Source of the DNA: Echinochloa phyllopogon
Taxonomy: Eukaryota > Streptophyta > Magnoliopsida > Poales > Poaceae
DNA length: 64,000 bases
Direction: 5' to 3'
Assembly (NCBI GenBank): GCA_033239725.1
Contig: BTCW01000003.1
Span: 5,057,501 to 5,121,500 of the forward strand
Shown here: piece after piece, positions 36,253-47,467 of the stretch
Layout: the number at the start of each line of letters is the position of its first letter
Position numbering within the stretch: position 1 is the stretch's first letter
The notes under the pieces: generated by a model
What the model saw: the letters and a program-made list of their open reading frames with translations, nothing else
What the model was told of the DNA's origin: nothing
The model's database searches: none
Made by a program: the position numbers and the translations under genes

Positions 36253-38864
36253 ATGGCTTTGCAAGGCCTCGTAGACTGGAAGGGACGGCCGGTTAACCCA
36301 AAGCGGCATGGTGGGGTGAAAGCCACCATGTTCATCTACTGTAAGTAATAACACCATCGTCCTTCTGGTCTTTTTTTTTTACAGGATACCGCATCTAGTG
36401 AAATTTGGGTTAACCTTCCACACATGAAAACCAACGGTCCGAGTCCGTTTAATTGTACCAGCAGACCATATCCCCCAATTTGAAATTTTCAATAAATCAC
36501 TTCTAAAACTAATTGGGAAAATTGTTTTCCTTTCTCAAACTCTTGAATAACGACTTCTGTAAGCTACATCATTTTCACAACAATCAGAAGTGAACATGCA
36601 TGCGGATAATTAAGTAAAGAGTAGAATGCATGCTGATGAATCTGTTGTCACACTCTTTTTGCAGTCCTTGTTGTGATGACAAACATTGGAAACATCCCGA
36701 TGCTGTTGAACGTTGTGAGCTACTTGCATGGAAAGATGCATATGGGCATCGCTGACGCCTCCACCACCGCCACTAACTTCTTCGGCGCAATCTGCGTCTT
36801 CACCTTCTTCGGCGCCTTCATCTCTGACTCCTACATCAAACGCTTCTACACCATCCTTCTCTTCGCCCCAATCGAGATTCTTGTGAGTATACTATATATC
36901 ATAAACATATATATGTCAGATTACAAATCATTCGTTCGATCAACTGTTTGGTCAGCTTAATTTGAAGTTGTTGCCATGGACGACGTACAGGGTTACATGC
37001 TGCTAGCATGCCAAGCACACTTCCCGTCGCTGCACCCGCCGCCGTGCGACGCCGGCGAGTGCACGGCGGTGAGCGGCCGGGACCTGAGCCTACTCACGCT
37101 GGGCCTGTACGTGATCCCGCTGGGCGAGGGCGCGGTGCGCGTGTGCGCGGCGGCACTGGGCGGCGACCAGTTCGACGGCGACGACCCGGCGGAGCTCCGC
37201 GGCAAGATCAGCTTCTTCAACTGGTACGCCTTCTGCATCTCGCTGGGAGGCTTCGTGGGGCTCGTCTTGGTGGTGTGGGTGCAGAACAACCAGGGCTGGG
37301 ACCTCGCCTTCGTGCTCTCCGCGCTCGTGGCGCTCGTCGGCGCCGTCGTCCTCCTCGCCGGCCTGCCACTCTACCGGCACCAGAAGCCCGGCCACGGGGA
37401 GCCCCTCACGAGAATCCTTCAGGTACATGCGTCAGATCATTTCGAATTAGAGAATACTTGATAAGATTTTCATGTCAAAATTGTTGCACCATTTTTCAGA
37501 TATAAAAAATGGAGCGTTGTGCTATTTTGTTGATTGATTTTTTTTATGTGTGTGTGATGCACAGGTTTTTGTGGCTGCTTTTAGGAAGAGGAATCTTTTG
37601 GTGCCTGAGAATTTGATGGAGATGCATGGGGCCTCTGAAGGAACAGGCACCAGCATCGAAGTGCTAGAGAGGACTTCAGGCTTCAAGTAAGTGGGCTTGT
37701 TGTCCACTTGTCCGTTCTCTACAAAACTATTTACCGGCCAAAATAGTACTCCCTCTATTCCAAAATATACCTATAAAAAACTAGTAATATTAATGAAACT
37801 TAAAATAAACTTGTGTTAATGCCGGCCTTGTCATACTACTCTCTATCAGAAAATCTCAATGCAACATCAAGAGCAGTAAACACATTATATTTAGGCCTGA
37901 GGATAATTTATTTACCTTTTGTTTTTGGATTATATGTTGGTATCTCTTGATCGCCGCTGGTGCCTAACTTTTCATTCCCATATTAATTACTGTGTCACAT
38001 AATGAAAGGTTCCTTGACAAGGCAGCCGTGGACGACGGCGGCGACAGAGGGCCATGGTCGCTGTGCACGGTGACGCAGGTGGAGGAGGCCAAGATCATCC
38101 TCCGCATGCTCCCCGTCTTCGTCAGCTCCGTCTTCGGCTACCTCCCGATCCCGCTCCTCCTCACCTTCACCGTGCAGCAGGGCGGGACCATGGACACCCG
38201 CCTCGGCGGCACCCACATCCACATCCCGCCGGCGAGCCTGTTCGTGATCCCGATCGTGTTCCAGATGCTCATCCTGGTGGCCTACGACCGCGCCGCGGTG
38301 CCGTGGCTCCGTCGCGCCACGGGGTACGCCGGCGGCGTCACGTACCTGCAGCGCATCGGCGCCGGGTTCGCGTCCAACGTCGTGGCGCTCGCCGTCGCCG
38401 CCGCGGTGGAGTCCCACCGCCGGCGCGCCGCCGCGGCGGAGGCGGGGATGTCGGTGTTCTGGCTGACGCCGCAGTTCTTCCTGCTGGGCGTGATGGACGT
38501 CACCTCCTTCGTCGGCCTGCTCGAGTTCTTCTCCAGCGAGGCCTCCGCCGGCATGAAGTCCATCGGCGGCGCCGTCTTCTTCTGCATCCTCGGCGTCGCG
38601 TCGTGGCTCGGGAGCTTCCTCATCCGGGTCGTCAACCGCGCCACCGCGCGCCGCGGCGGTGGCACCGGGTGGCTCGACGGCGCGGACCTCGACGCCGGCC
38701 GGCTCGATCTCTTCTACTGGCTCCTCGCGATCTTCGGATTGGTCTCCTTGGTCCTCTACCTCTTGTGCGCATGGAGGTACACGTACAGGCATGATCCAAG
38801 GATGCAATCTTCGATGGAGAATGACAGGGTGTCGCCGGCGTCCATGAAGCAAGACGAGGTCTGA
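36253..38864 (+). CDS. NPF (NRT1/PTR) family transporter, copy 1, intact, 5 exons
   Basis: A multi-pass membrane transporter of the proton-coupled nitrate/peptide/hormone family. Exons 36253-36340, 36665-36882, 36991-37422, 37565-37686 and 38009-38864 give 571 residues, the normal length. Family features are the N-terminal GRPVNPKRHGGVKA, ASTTATNFFGA and FGAFISDSYIKRFYTILLFA in TM2-3, the LTLGLYVIPLGEG and GGDQFD region, the charged central loop, and the C-terminal block with SFVGLLEFFSSEASAGMKSI. About twelve hydrophobic segments are present. The usual ExxER proton-coupling motif in TM1 is not seen; the segment reads FLVVMTNIGNIPML. The DW.GRP..HGG start resembles the NPF4 branch, but subfamily and substrate are not settled. 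Intron 4 has a Stowaway-like end at about 37747. The 3' UTR has a doubled 'GCCGGCCC.CTAGTCA.GATTAG' segment. It heads a tandem cluster of five copies. Confidence 0.9.
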
Positions 38865-39583
38865 CGCCGATGAACTTGATGTGTCTCAGAGTCTCAGACC
38901 GAGACGAGTCCTGAAACTACATACATACAGATTATACATGTGCCGGCCCCTCTAGTCAGGATTAGTTGTCGTTTCATGAAGCAATTAAGCTGAGGTCGTA
39001 TCGTTTCACCAAATAAGTAAGCCGCCGGCCCTCTAGTCAAGATTAGCTGTCGTTTCAGACAATCAATCAAACTGGGCTGCACTTATTAGTTATGGTTTGA
39101 TGTAATAAACGTCAACTAATCTTAACTCGAGAGGGAGTAAGGCATGGCTTGTGAGAGGAGTTTCATCACAATGAAACACTTTTGGCACAATTATCTAGTT
39201 TTTGATTTAGGTAATCGTGTAGTGAAACTTTGCACTGAGACTAGCTAAGTGTAGGATAAGCTCGTGAGAAAACTCACTCGTGGTTGAGGATTTACACACT
39301 ACAGTACGCCCTTTCATCGGGTGCAATTAAGATGCAGAAGAATTCATATAAAGAGAGTAAGAGACTCGCCATTTAACGCACCGCTGTAGTGCATCAACGC
39401 ATCAACTCTTGTTATTACACCGCTGAATCATTCAACGCATCGCTGTAGTGTAGTTAGAAACTCGCCATTTCCAAAAACCATACTTTTGATTGTAGATGAA
39501 GTTGAGCCAAACAATAGGCCGTTGTATGTTGATGAAGTTCTAGTTGGGCTTTTGTTTTGATCTTGAGGTGTTTCACTACACCC
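38865..39583. other. 3' region of NPF copy 1
   Basis: Contains the imperfect tandem 'GCCGGCC' segment (about 38940-39050) and a partial relative of the MITE at 19998-20238 (about 39140-39245). No coding sequence. Confidence 0.45.
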
Positions 39584-39597
39584 AAATCCATCGTCCT

Positions 39598-41757
39598 GTT
39601 TTCTTTCGACTCTACAAGAGGAGAACACCGCCCCCCGCGTCGCTCCCGTAGGCGACTCGGGGGCGCCCTCGCCGTGCCGCCGCCGGCCGGCCCTCCTCCC
39701 CTCCCTCCCTCCCCTCGCCGCCGCATGAGCAACGGGCCGGAAGCCCGGCACCTCGCGAGGAGGGTGGCGGCGGGGCGGCGTCGCGGGGCCGGCGGCGCGT
39801 CTCGCCGCGGTGGGTGGAGCTCCGGCGAGCTGGTGGCCGGATCCACTCCCCCCGAGGGCGGACCCATCACCTCCAAGGGCGGATCTGCAACGACGAGTGC
39901 ATGGTGGGCGTCGGCATTGGCTGGTCGGCGGCGGCTGGTGTCGGCGGTGGGATCTTCTCCCTGCTGCTCTGGCGTGGCGGCCGGGCACCTGGGAAAGCGG
40001 CGGCGGCCAGCAGCGACCGGCAAGGCGGCCGGCAAGGTCGGAGGTGGCTGCGGCGCGCGCGGGGCAGCGAGCGCGAGGACGCCGGCCGGATGCGTGGCAG
40101 CGGCGGCCGGGCAGGAGTGCCTTCTAGCAGCGACCGGCAAGCGGTCGGCCTGCGCGTTGCTCCAGGGCCAGGCGCGCGTGGCCCGCGGCAGCAACCGGCA
40201 AGGCAGGGGTGGCCTGGTGTGGGCCGTGGGGACGTGCGGAGCGGCGGCCTGCCGAGGAGGAGATACGGCGCACGACAGCGGAGGCGTGATGCGGGCGGCG
40301 CGGCTCGGCGGCCGCGGGCACGTGAGGCGGCCGATGAGGGGCTTTGTGGACAGGCAGGCATGCTTGTGTACAGCCGTGGGAGGAGGTCGGCGCATCGTCA
40401 GGGCGCATCGCCCGGGCGCGAGGACGGTGACAGGGATACGAGGCTTCGGCAGCGGGCTGAGTGGCGAACGCGTGTGGTAGGGGTTCGGCACTCCGGGCGA
40501 AAGCCCTTACCAAATTTTCTGGTGGATGACGGCGGCGCCTTCGGGCGTCGCTCTCCCTGTTGAGGGCATCATTTGAGAGTCGCAACCCTGACGCACGAGG
40601 TCTCTGGGTGAAAACCCGGTCCAGGTTCTGGACGAGCGACGGCGGCGCCTATGGGCGTCGTGACCTCCTTGGAGGCGTCGTCTCTAGAGACACCGTTTGA
40701 CCGGCGGTATGTCTGGCCTACCGCTTGCGACTGCTCTGGCTGGTGGTGACAAATCTGTCAAAGGGCACGCGTGTTGGGGGTTGTCTACCTCACGCCAAGA
40801 CGTCTGCTTTCCTGTTAGTGGTCGGAGGTCATCTCTGGCGGTTGTTCGGCTGCTTGCAGCGTCTCACGGCGCCTGGTATTGCGTGGCAACCCCAGCGCGG
40901 TGCGGGACAGCGTTGAAGGACGGCGCTTGCGGCGACGACAACCGGAGATGACTTGGCTCGCAGCGGATCGTGGCGGTTCGTTCAGCATGGCTGAACCTAT
41001 CCGGTGCGGTACAACGTCGGAAGACGGCGCGGGCGACTTTATCGGCCTTCTGGCTAGAGGGCGGCGTCTTCGTGCGAGGGGGAAGCAACGTGATGATTTC
41101 GAACCACGGCAGTGGTCCGGCGGCTTGGTTTAGTTCCCGGAGGGGGCGGGGCACCTCTTCTTGCTGCTTAGACGGCAATTTCTGAGACGAGTCCGGAGCG
41201 TGGAGTCGTGTGGTGGGTTGGGTCCCCACACAAGGGAGAGGCGTGCTGAGTGGCGGGTTGGAGGTCCCTGCGCACGCGACTAAGGCGTCCAACGGCGGAA
41301 GTGGCGAGGCCCCCGCACGTTTGGGTTGCTCCGGACTTGGTGTTTTCATGCCGTCGGGCGGCCGGTTTGGGTGCAGCAGCACGGCGGCGTTGGGTCCTGC
41401 ATGGCAGTGGCCTTTTGGTGCGATGATGTCTGCCCCTTCAGCTCATCTATCGACGCTGGGGTACTTCTGAGGTTCGATAACCGCTTGATTGCGTTTTGTG
41501 GGTGGAAGCTGCGGGGGTGTTTGTCTCCTCTGTCGTCGTTGTGAGTGGAGTTTGGCCGTGTTGATGTCCCAATCCAACCGGTTAGTGAGTATAGTTGAGC
41601 GGTAACCCGTGTTGACATCCCAATCCAACCGGGCGAGTTGTTGTTGTTTTCTTTTTTCTTTTTGTTACCTGCCTACGGCCTCCCAGGGTCATAGTCTTGT
41701 GTTTTTTTCTGCTATATTAATAGAAACGCACTCGTCGAGTGCCGTTCGTTCAAAAAA
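39598..41757 (+). mobile_element. non-autonomous non-LTR retroelement (~2.16 kb) with 14-bp target duplication
   Basis: The direct repeat AAATCCATCGTCCT flanks it at 39584-39597 and 41758-41771. It ends in an A-run (41752-41760, overlapping the right repeat), preceded by AATAGAAACGCACTCGTCG. The body is very GC-rich. Long open frames occur on both strands but are composition-driven (Arg/Pro/Gly/Ala-rich), and no reverse transcriptase, endonuclease or zinc-knuckle motif is readable. It looks like a LINE-mobilised element that kept the 5' leader-like GC-rich part and the 3' tail but lost ORFs. It lies between NPF copies 1 and 2. Confidence 0.7.
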
Positions 41758-42206
41758 AAATCCATCGTCCTTCAACAATAGGATTAAGATTTTTTTATAC
41801 TGGGAAATAATATTTACTACAATATTAACCACCAAAACTCATCTTGGCCACAAAATAATAAGCAAAGATGCTTCTATTTATTATAAACAAACATGTAAGA
41901 AATTATGAATATTTACCGGCAAAAATCCCAAGATAGTTTGAAGCAGACGTTAGCGTATTATAAGACGGTATGCCTAAGAAAGCCTGATTTGTTTTCTAAA
42001 ATTAGTGGTGCCCAAGACTATTAAATGATTCCATTATTGGGTAGCAAAATCAGGCCAAAGTCAGGTTGCCAGTTCATTTTGTATCTGAAAAAATATATTC
42101 TTTATTTTTTTGCCACTTCATTTTTCGGCTTGTGGGAAGGAAGATTTTTTTAGGCCACAAATTAAACTGCTGCCCAGTTCCCACCAGAGTAACGTGAAGG
42201 CCGCCC

Positions 42207-42256
42207 ACGCCTCTAGTGGATTTTTTTTTTTTTTTTGAGAAAACGCCTCTAGTGGA
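42207..42256 (-). mobile_element. micro retro-insertion (minus orientation) with 14-bp target duplication
   Basis: ACGCCTCTAGTGGA at 42207-42220 and 42243-42256 flanks 22 bases that read TTTCTC plus an A-run on the minus strand. Confidence 0.75.
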
Positions 42257-42702
42257 GTTTCAAGGCTGGTGAACCTTCATTTTAGGGCCGTTCTAGGCTC
42301 TCGGAGTTGGGCTTTGCGCCATGGAGTGCGGGCCGGGCAAATTAAATTTGCTTGGGTCTAGAAAAAGTAACACACTTCAAAGCAACAATTTGAATAGCAT
42401 CTCTGGAGGGGAAACATATTGCACAAAAGTTTTATAAATAATTTATCAAAAATACATAACTTCTGTGATGATGGCCTGGTGAGACACTTCACTTAACACT
42501 CTGGTGTATCCAAATCAATCATGTGATGATTTGGTGATCAGCAGCCTCAAAATTATTTGAGGCACAATTACAAAGATATTTGAGTCAATACAAGTCGATA
42601 TCATGAGAGAAAAATCAGTACGTGCTCAGCTTCGTTTGACCGTTTGTGTGGCAGTTTCCTTCCACAAATGTAGTGACGGGTGTTGCTCAGCTTCCATGTG
42701 GC

Positions 42703-42710
42703 TATAAAAA
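42703..42710 (+). promoter_or_regulatory. TATA box of NPF copy 2
   Basis: TATAAAAAGG, 143 bases before the ATG. The ~200 bases upstream (including AAATCATGTGATGATTTGGT... at about 42505-42630) closely match the region upstream of NPF copy 5. Confidence 0.65.
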
Positions 42711-42845
42711 GGCACTATACTAGTTGAAGCCGTACTTTAGTTGCTTGCAAAGATAGGCAAGTGCTCAAGTGAGTGGCACCGAAATCAGGAGATCCTTAGT
42801 TTAGCAAGCCCGTGTGATAGGTGTTGGGACACCTAAATATATAAT

Positions 42846-45635
42846 ATGGCTTTACAAGGCCTTGTAGACGGGAGAGGACGCCCGGTTGACAAAAAGAAGC
42901 ATGGTGGAGTGAAAGCCAGCATGTTCATCCACTGTAAGTAGCAACATTGATCTTCATCTACTCATTTAAAAGGTGAGAGTTTCATTTCATACTGAACTCT
43001 AGATTGTTGACAAACATGTTCCAATGTGTCACAGTTCTCATTGTGATGGTAAGTGTAGCAACTATACCCATGCTATTCAACCTAGTGAGCTACCTGAATG
43101 GTACGATGCACATGGGTGTCAAGGATGCCTCCACCACCTCCACAAACTTCTTCGGCGCGTTCTGTTTCTTCTCCTTCCTTGGCGCCTTCATCTCTGATTC
43201 CTACATCAGTCGCTTCTACACTATCCTCATATTCGCTCCCATCGAGATCATGGCAAGTATTATCTTCTCCTAATAAAGGGAAAAGTCTATTTTACAACCT
43301 TCAACTATCACAAGAGTCTGATTTTCAACCTTAAACTACAAAACCGGATAACAAAGACCATCCAACTGTCAAAACCGTGCAAATTTAGACCTTTGGATGG
43401 TTTTGAAGGTGGTTTTCTATTTTGTTGAAATTAAAAATATTCAAATTTAAACTAAAAATTCATAAGTAATTCATTTTAAGTCAAAAAAATACAAAATTGG
43501 TCTCAAAAGTTTTCTAAAAATGTAACCTATCTATTGTCACTATATTTACCAGTTAATCGGATCTATTTTTTTTCATGTTTATAGTATTTGGTTGCTTATA
43601 GTTATGCCTATCATTTTTGAATAATTAAGATTCAAATAGAGCAATAATAGATAGGTTAGATTTTTAGAATTTTTTTGATATTAGTTTCATATTTTTCTGA
43701 TTTAAGATGAATTAGTTTTGATTTTTTAGATCTAATTGGATTTTTTAAATTTTTTTACAAAATACAAAACCACCTTCGAAACCACCATAGGGGCTAAATT
43801 TGCACGGTTTTAACAGATCAATGGCCTTTGTCATCCGGTTTTGTAGTTCAAGGTTGAAAATCAGACTCTTGTGATAGTTGAAGGTTGTAAAATGGACTTT
43901 CCCCCCTAATAAACGATAAGTAGTACCAAAACTAGTTCACTACTCTTGGTAAATATTCCATCATCAATAACAAATTACATGAGAAACTAGACAAGCTCTC
44001 TCTCAAACTTTTGAAATTTTTTGGCTAATATTACCTTACAAAATATATATGTTGATTGAAAGAATGAAACTATAGTCGAGTTCTCTTGGATCTAATGTAA
44101 GTTTATAAAATAGCAATACTAAGCCCCCGGGTAAACTCATTAACACGGTTTAGTCCTTAATTCCCATGGGCAGGGGTACATACTCCTAGCATGCCAAGCA
44201 CATTTCCCGTCACTGCACCCGGCGCCATGCGACATGATCAACAACCCCAACGAGTGCACTCCGGTGAGCGGCCGGAACCTGAGCTTGCTCACCCTGGGCC
44301 TATACTTGGTCCCCATCGGCGAGAGCTCACTGCGAGCATGCGCGGCGGCGCTGGGCAGCGACCAGTTCGACGGCGACGATCCCACGGAGCTTCCCGGGAA
44401 GATTAGCTTCTTCAACTGGTACGAATTCTGCATATCGCTGGGAGGGTTCCTTGGCATCGTCTTCCTCGTGTGGGCGCAGGACAGCAAGGGATGGGGCCTC
44501 GGCTTCGCGCTCCCTGCCCTCATGGTGCTCGTCGGCACGGTCGCCGTCGCCGCCGGCTCGCCGTTCTACCGGCACCAGAAGAAACCCACTGGGAGCCCCC
44601 TCACGAGAATCCTTCAGGTACAAAATTCCTCGCCACCGATCGTGAGATTTTGTCGTGAACTGCAGGTACATACAAATTGTGATCATCGATTTTAGCTAAT
44701 TTGTGTGTGGATGATATTGTTACAGGTTTTCGTGGCGGCATTTAGGAAGAGGAAGCTACCAGTGCCTGAGAATCTGATGGAGATGCACCAAGTCACTGAT
44801 GGCACAGGCACGAGCGTTGAATTTCTTCAGAGAACTACAGGCTTCAAGTAAGAGGGCTTTCTTGCTTGTCCGATTCTAACTTATACGCAACTGTACTGAG
44901 AGAATAGACAGAGACTGTTATTGGCTTCTAGTAAGGGCGGCTTAACTTCTTGAGTGATTTTAAAATAAGTTAAGATTTGAGACTTAGCATATATACTTGT
45001 ATATTATTTTCCTTCCAAGGTTCCTTGACAAGGCGGCGGTGGACGACGGCGACAGGCGGCGGTGGTCGCTGTGCACGGTGACACAGGTGGAAGAGGCCAA
45101 GATCATCCTCCGCATGCTGCCCGTCTTCCTCAGCTCCGTCCTCGCCTACATCCCCTTCTCGCTGCTCCTCTCCCTCACCGTGCAGCAGGGCGGCACCATG
45201 GACACCCGCCTCGGCGGCGCCATCAGCATCCCGCCGGGGAGCCTCTTCGCCGTCGTCTTCCAGATGCTCATCATCGCCGCGTACGACCGCGCCGTCGTGC
45301 CGTGGCTGCGCCGCGCGACGGGCTACGCCGGCGGCGTCACGCACCTGCAGCGCGTCGGCGTCGGGTTCGCGTCCAGCGCCGTGGCGCTCGCCACCGCCGC
45401 CGCGGTCGAGGGCCGCCGCCGCCGCCGGGGGCGCGCGGCGACGGCGGCCATGTCGGCGTTCTGGCTGACGCCGCAGTACTTCTTCATCAGCGTCCTGGAC
45501 GTGACCTCCTACGTCGGCCTGCTCGAGTTCTTGTCCTTCTTTCTCTACTTGCTGTGCGCGTGGAAGTACACCTATAGACATGACCCAATGCCAACCACAA
45601 TGTCAATGGATGACGATAAGGTGTGCCACGGTTGA
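42846..45635 (+). CDS. NPF family transporter, copy 2, with internal 3' deletion
   Basis: Exons 42846-42933, 43035-43252, 44174-44617, 44726-44847 and 45020-45635 keep one open frame of 495 residues, about 76 fewer than copy 1. N-terminal and central parts match copy 1, for example GRPVDKKKHGGVKASMF, FGAFCFFSFLGAFISDSYIS and SDQFDGDDPTELPGKISFFN. In the last exon, LLEF is joined directly to LSFFLYLLCAWKYTYRHD. The block containing SEASAGMKSI, the next transmembrane segment and the loop to LFYWLLA is missing. The protein would therefore lack at least one full transmembrane helix and may not transport. Intron 2 has a GC donor (ATG|GCAAGT) and contains a 627-bp Mutator-type MITE. Without the deletion it would be an ordinary NPF; expression status is unknown. 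Confidence 0.75.
43278..43904. mobile_element. Mutator-type MITE with ~110-bp inverted termini in NPF copy 2 intron 2
   Basis: Flanked by the exact 9-bp repeat CCTAATAAA (43269-43277 and 43905-43913), the Mutator target-duplication length. Termini are long inverted repeats: 'TTTTACAACCTTCAACTATC', 'GTCTGATTTTCAACCTT.AAC' and 'AAAACCGTGCAAATTTAG' on the left recur inverted on the right. The interior is AT-rich and non-coding. Confidence 0.9.
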
Positions 45636-45758
45636 TGGCGACATACCTGTATTCTAAACGGCCGGGTCCCAAGACTTGAATTTTCATTTTCTACCATGAT
45701 AGAAGATCGTATATAGTTCTGTTGTAATTGAGACCAATGATTAAGTATACATGGGGCT

Positions 45759-46730
45759 ATAGATGGCCAAACGGGCCGTGCCGGCACTACACGACACTAG
45801 CACTATTTGGCACGGCACTAAGTGGCACGGTTGATTAGCCGTGCCATGCCGCCTAGTGCCGCCGTGCCGAACTCTTGGCCCAAGCACAACACTATGGCCA
45901 GTCGCTAGTGCCGTGCCATGCCAATGGCACTATAGTGCCCGTGCCGGCACTGAAAACCAATCGAATCAAGAAGCAAATCTACAAAATCATATACTTCTTC
46001 ACAAAAATCATCAAACTTCATGAATCCATCACATAAACATACACACACATCCAAATCCATGAAAAAATGATTCCCAGTGTAGAGCCCCTAAGCCCCGTCG
46101 GCGATGTCGCAGCTCCGGTGGCGGCGACGGTCGGCAGCTCCAAGCACCCGGCCAGCGCCATGGATCTTGGCCTGGACCCCGGCCAGCGGCGGATCCAGGA
46201 TGCCCACTAGCGGCGGTGGCCGTGCGCGGCACCTGGGAGCGGCTGCGGCGACCTCGGCGGCGCCCGACGGCGGGGGCGGGAGGGGAGGCTGCGGCGCGAC
46301 ACGGGGAGGGGAGGCTGCGGGGCGGGGTCGGAGGCGAGGAGGAGCGGCGGGCGGAGAGGGGCGGGGAGACGGGAGAGGGAGGCGGCCGTCGGGGGTGAGA
46401 GGAGGTAGGGCGGCCGGGAGAGGGAGCAAATGAATTAGGGTTAGGGTGTTGGGAGGAGCGCGCCGGCTTATATATCGTCTCCCCCAATGGCCGGATTCAA
46501 CGGTCGGATGGAGCGGGGGAGGAGATCGGACGGCCGCAGCGTGCCTCCTCCGTGCCGCCGTCGTGCCCTCGCGGGCCGGCCCATTAGCCGTGTTGTGCCC
46601 GTGCTAGTGCCACGGGCCGAGAATGCGGCCCAGGCACGGCCCTGGACCAGGCACTAGCACGGCACTGGCACTATTGCTTCGGGCCGTGCTGAATAGGGCC
46701 GGCCCGGGCTCGGCCCGTTTGGCCTCCTAT
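45759..46730. mobile_element. DNA transposon (hAT or Mutator type) with GC-rich interior
   Basis: Inverted termini: left ATAGATGGCCAAACGGGCCG, right end inverse ATAGGAGGCCAAACGGGCCG. Flanks ATGGGGCT (45751-45758) and ATGGGGGCT (46732-46740) look like an 8-9 bp target duplication with one extra G. Sub-terminal DNA is full of inverted GTGCCGGCAC/GGCACGGC motifs. The interior (46080-46440) is GC-rich and reads Pro/Ser/Arg-rich frames on the minus strand, possibly a captured gene 5' end; no known domain. It sits just 3' of NPF copy 2. Confidence 0.75.
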
Positions 46731-46740
46731 AATGGGGGCT

Positions 46741-47420
46741 CAGTCAAAAAGGTACTGGCCGGGCGGACCCAGGAACTGGGTCGGGGCTAATCCAAACTTA
46801 ATTAAAGTTTAGTGCTTTTGCACCTTTATATATATGTGTATAACTTCCCTTGGACCTCTACTGAATTTTCGGCCTTGGACCACCACTGTTGACAGATAAC
46901 ATATGGTTAGACCGAGCTAGGGACTCTGCTACATATGTCTCATGAGCGACTCCGATAGATTATTTGGTGCACCACATGCATGGTACCACAGGAACAAGAT
47001 TGCTGGCCTCATGCACAAGCAAACATATTTTTTTGAATTAAAAATACCACGGGTGTGTTTAGTTGATGACCCCATGAGGCCATGAAGCACGACCAAATAT
47101 TGTCCTAATTAAATAAGGGCATGCATAAATTTTGGCCACAAAAATAATGCTGGTTTGTGGCCAAGCCAAAATTTGGTTGTTGCCAGATTTCTGTCACGTT
47201 TGGATTACAACCATACCAAAATTTCTGTCAAAAATTGAGTACGGCAGATGGGATCTACTAGTCATTAATTTTTCAGGCACCAAAATATAGCCAACAAAAA
47301 TATTAAATTGTAGATTTAATTGTGGCGATACAATGGTGAAACCGGATCATCAATCAGATACGTGATTTAATAGACATTATAGTTTTAAGTGTTGAGCCAA
47401 ACTAAAAAATGCATTTACAC
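46741..47420. other. gene-free stretch 3' of NPF copy 2
   Basis: AT-rich, no gene recognised. It separates the DNA transposon from the NPF 3' fragment that begins near 47421. Confidence 0.4.
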
Positions 47421-47467
47421 CAGGCTGCCAGCAAGCCTCAACTCCAGCCGCCTCGATCTCTTCTACT

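Noticed and set aside
37995..38852. 285-codon antisense frame in NPF copy 1 exon 5
   Set aside because: Shadow frame with Glu/Asp/Gly-rich low-complexity translation, opposite a well-supported exon.
39454..40491. 345-codon open frame on the minus strand, and 307/249-codon frames on the plus strand, between NPF copies 1 and 2
   Set aside because: All lie inside one GC-rich A-tailed retroelement; composition is Arg/Pro/Ala/Gly-driven, frames overlap on both strands, and no domain is readable.
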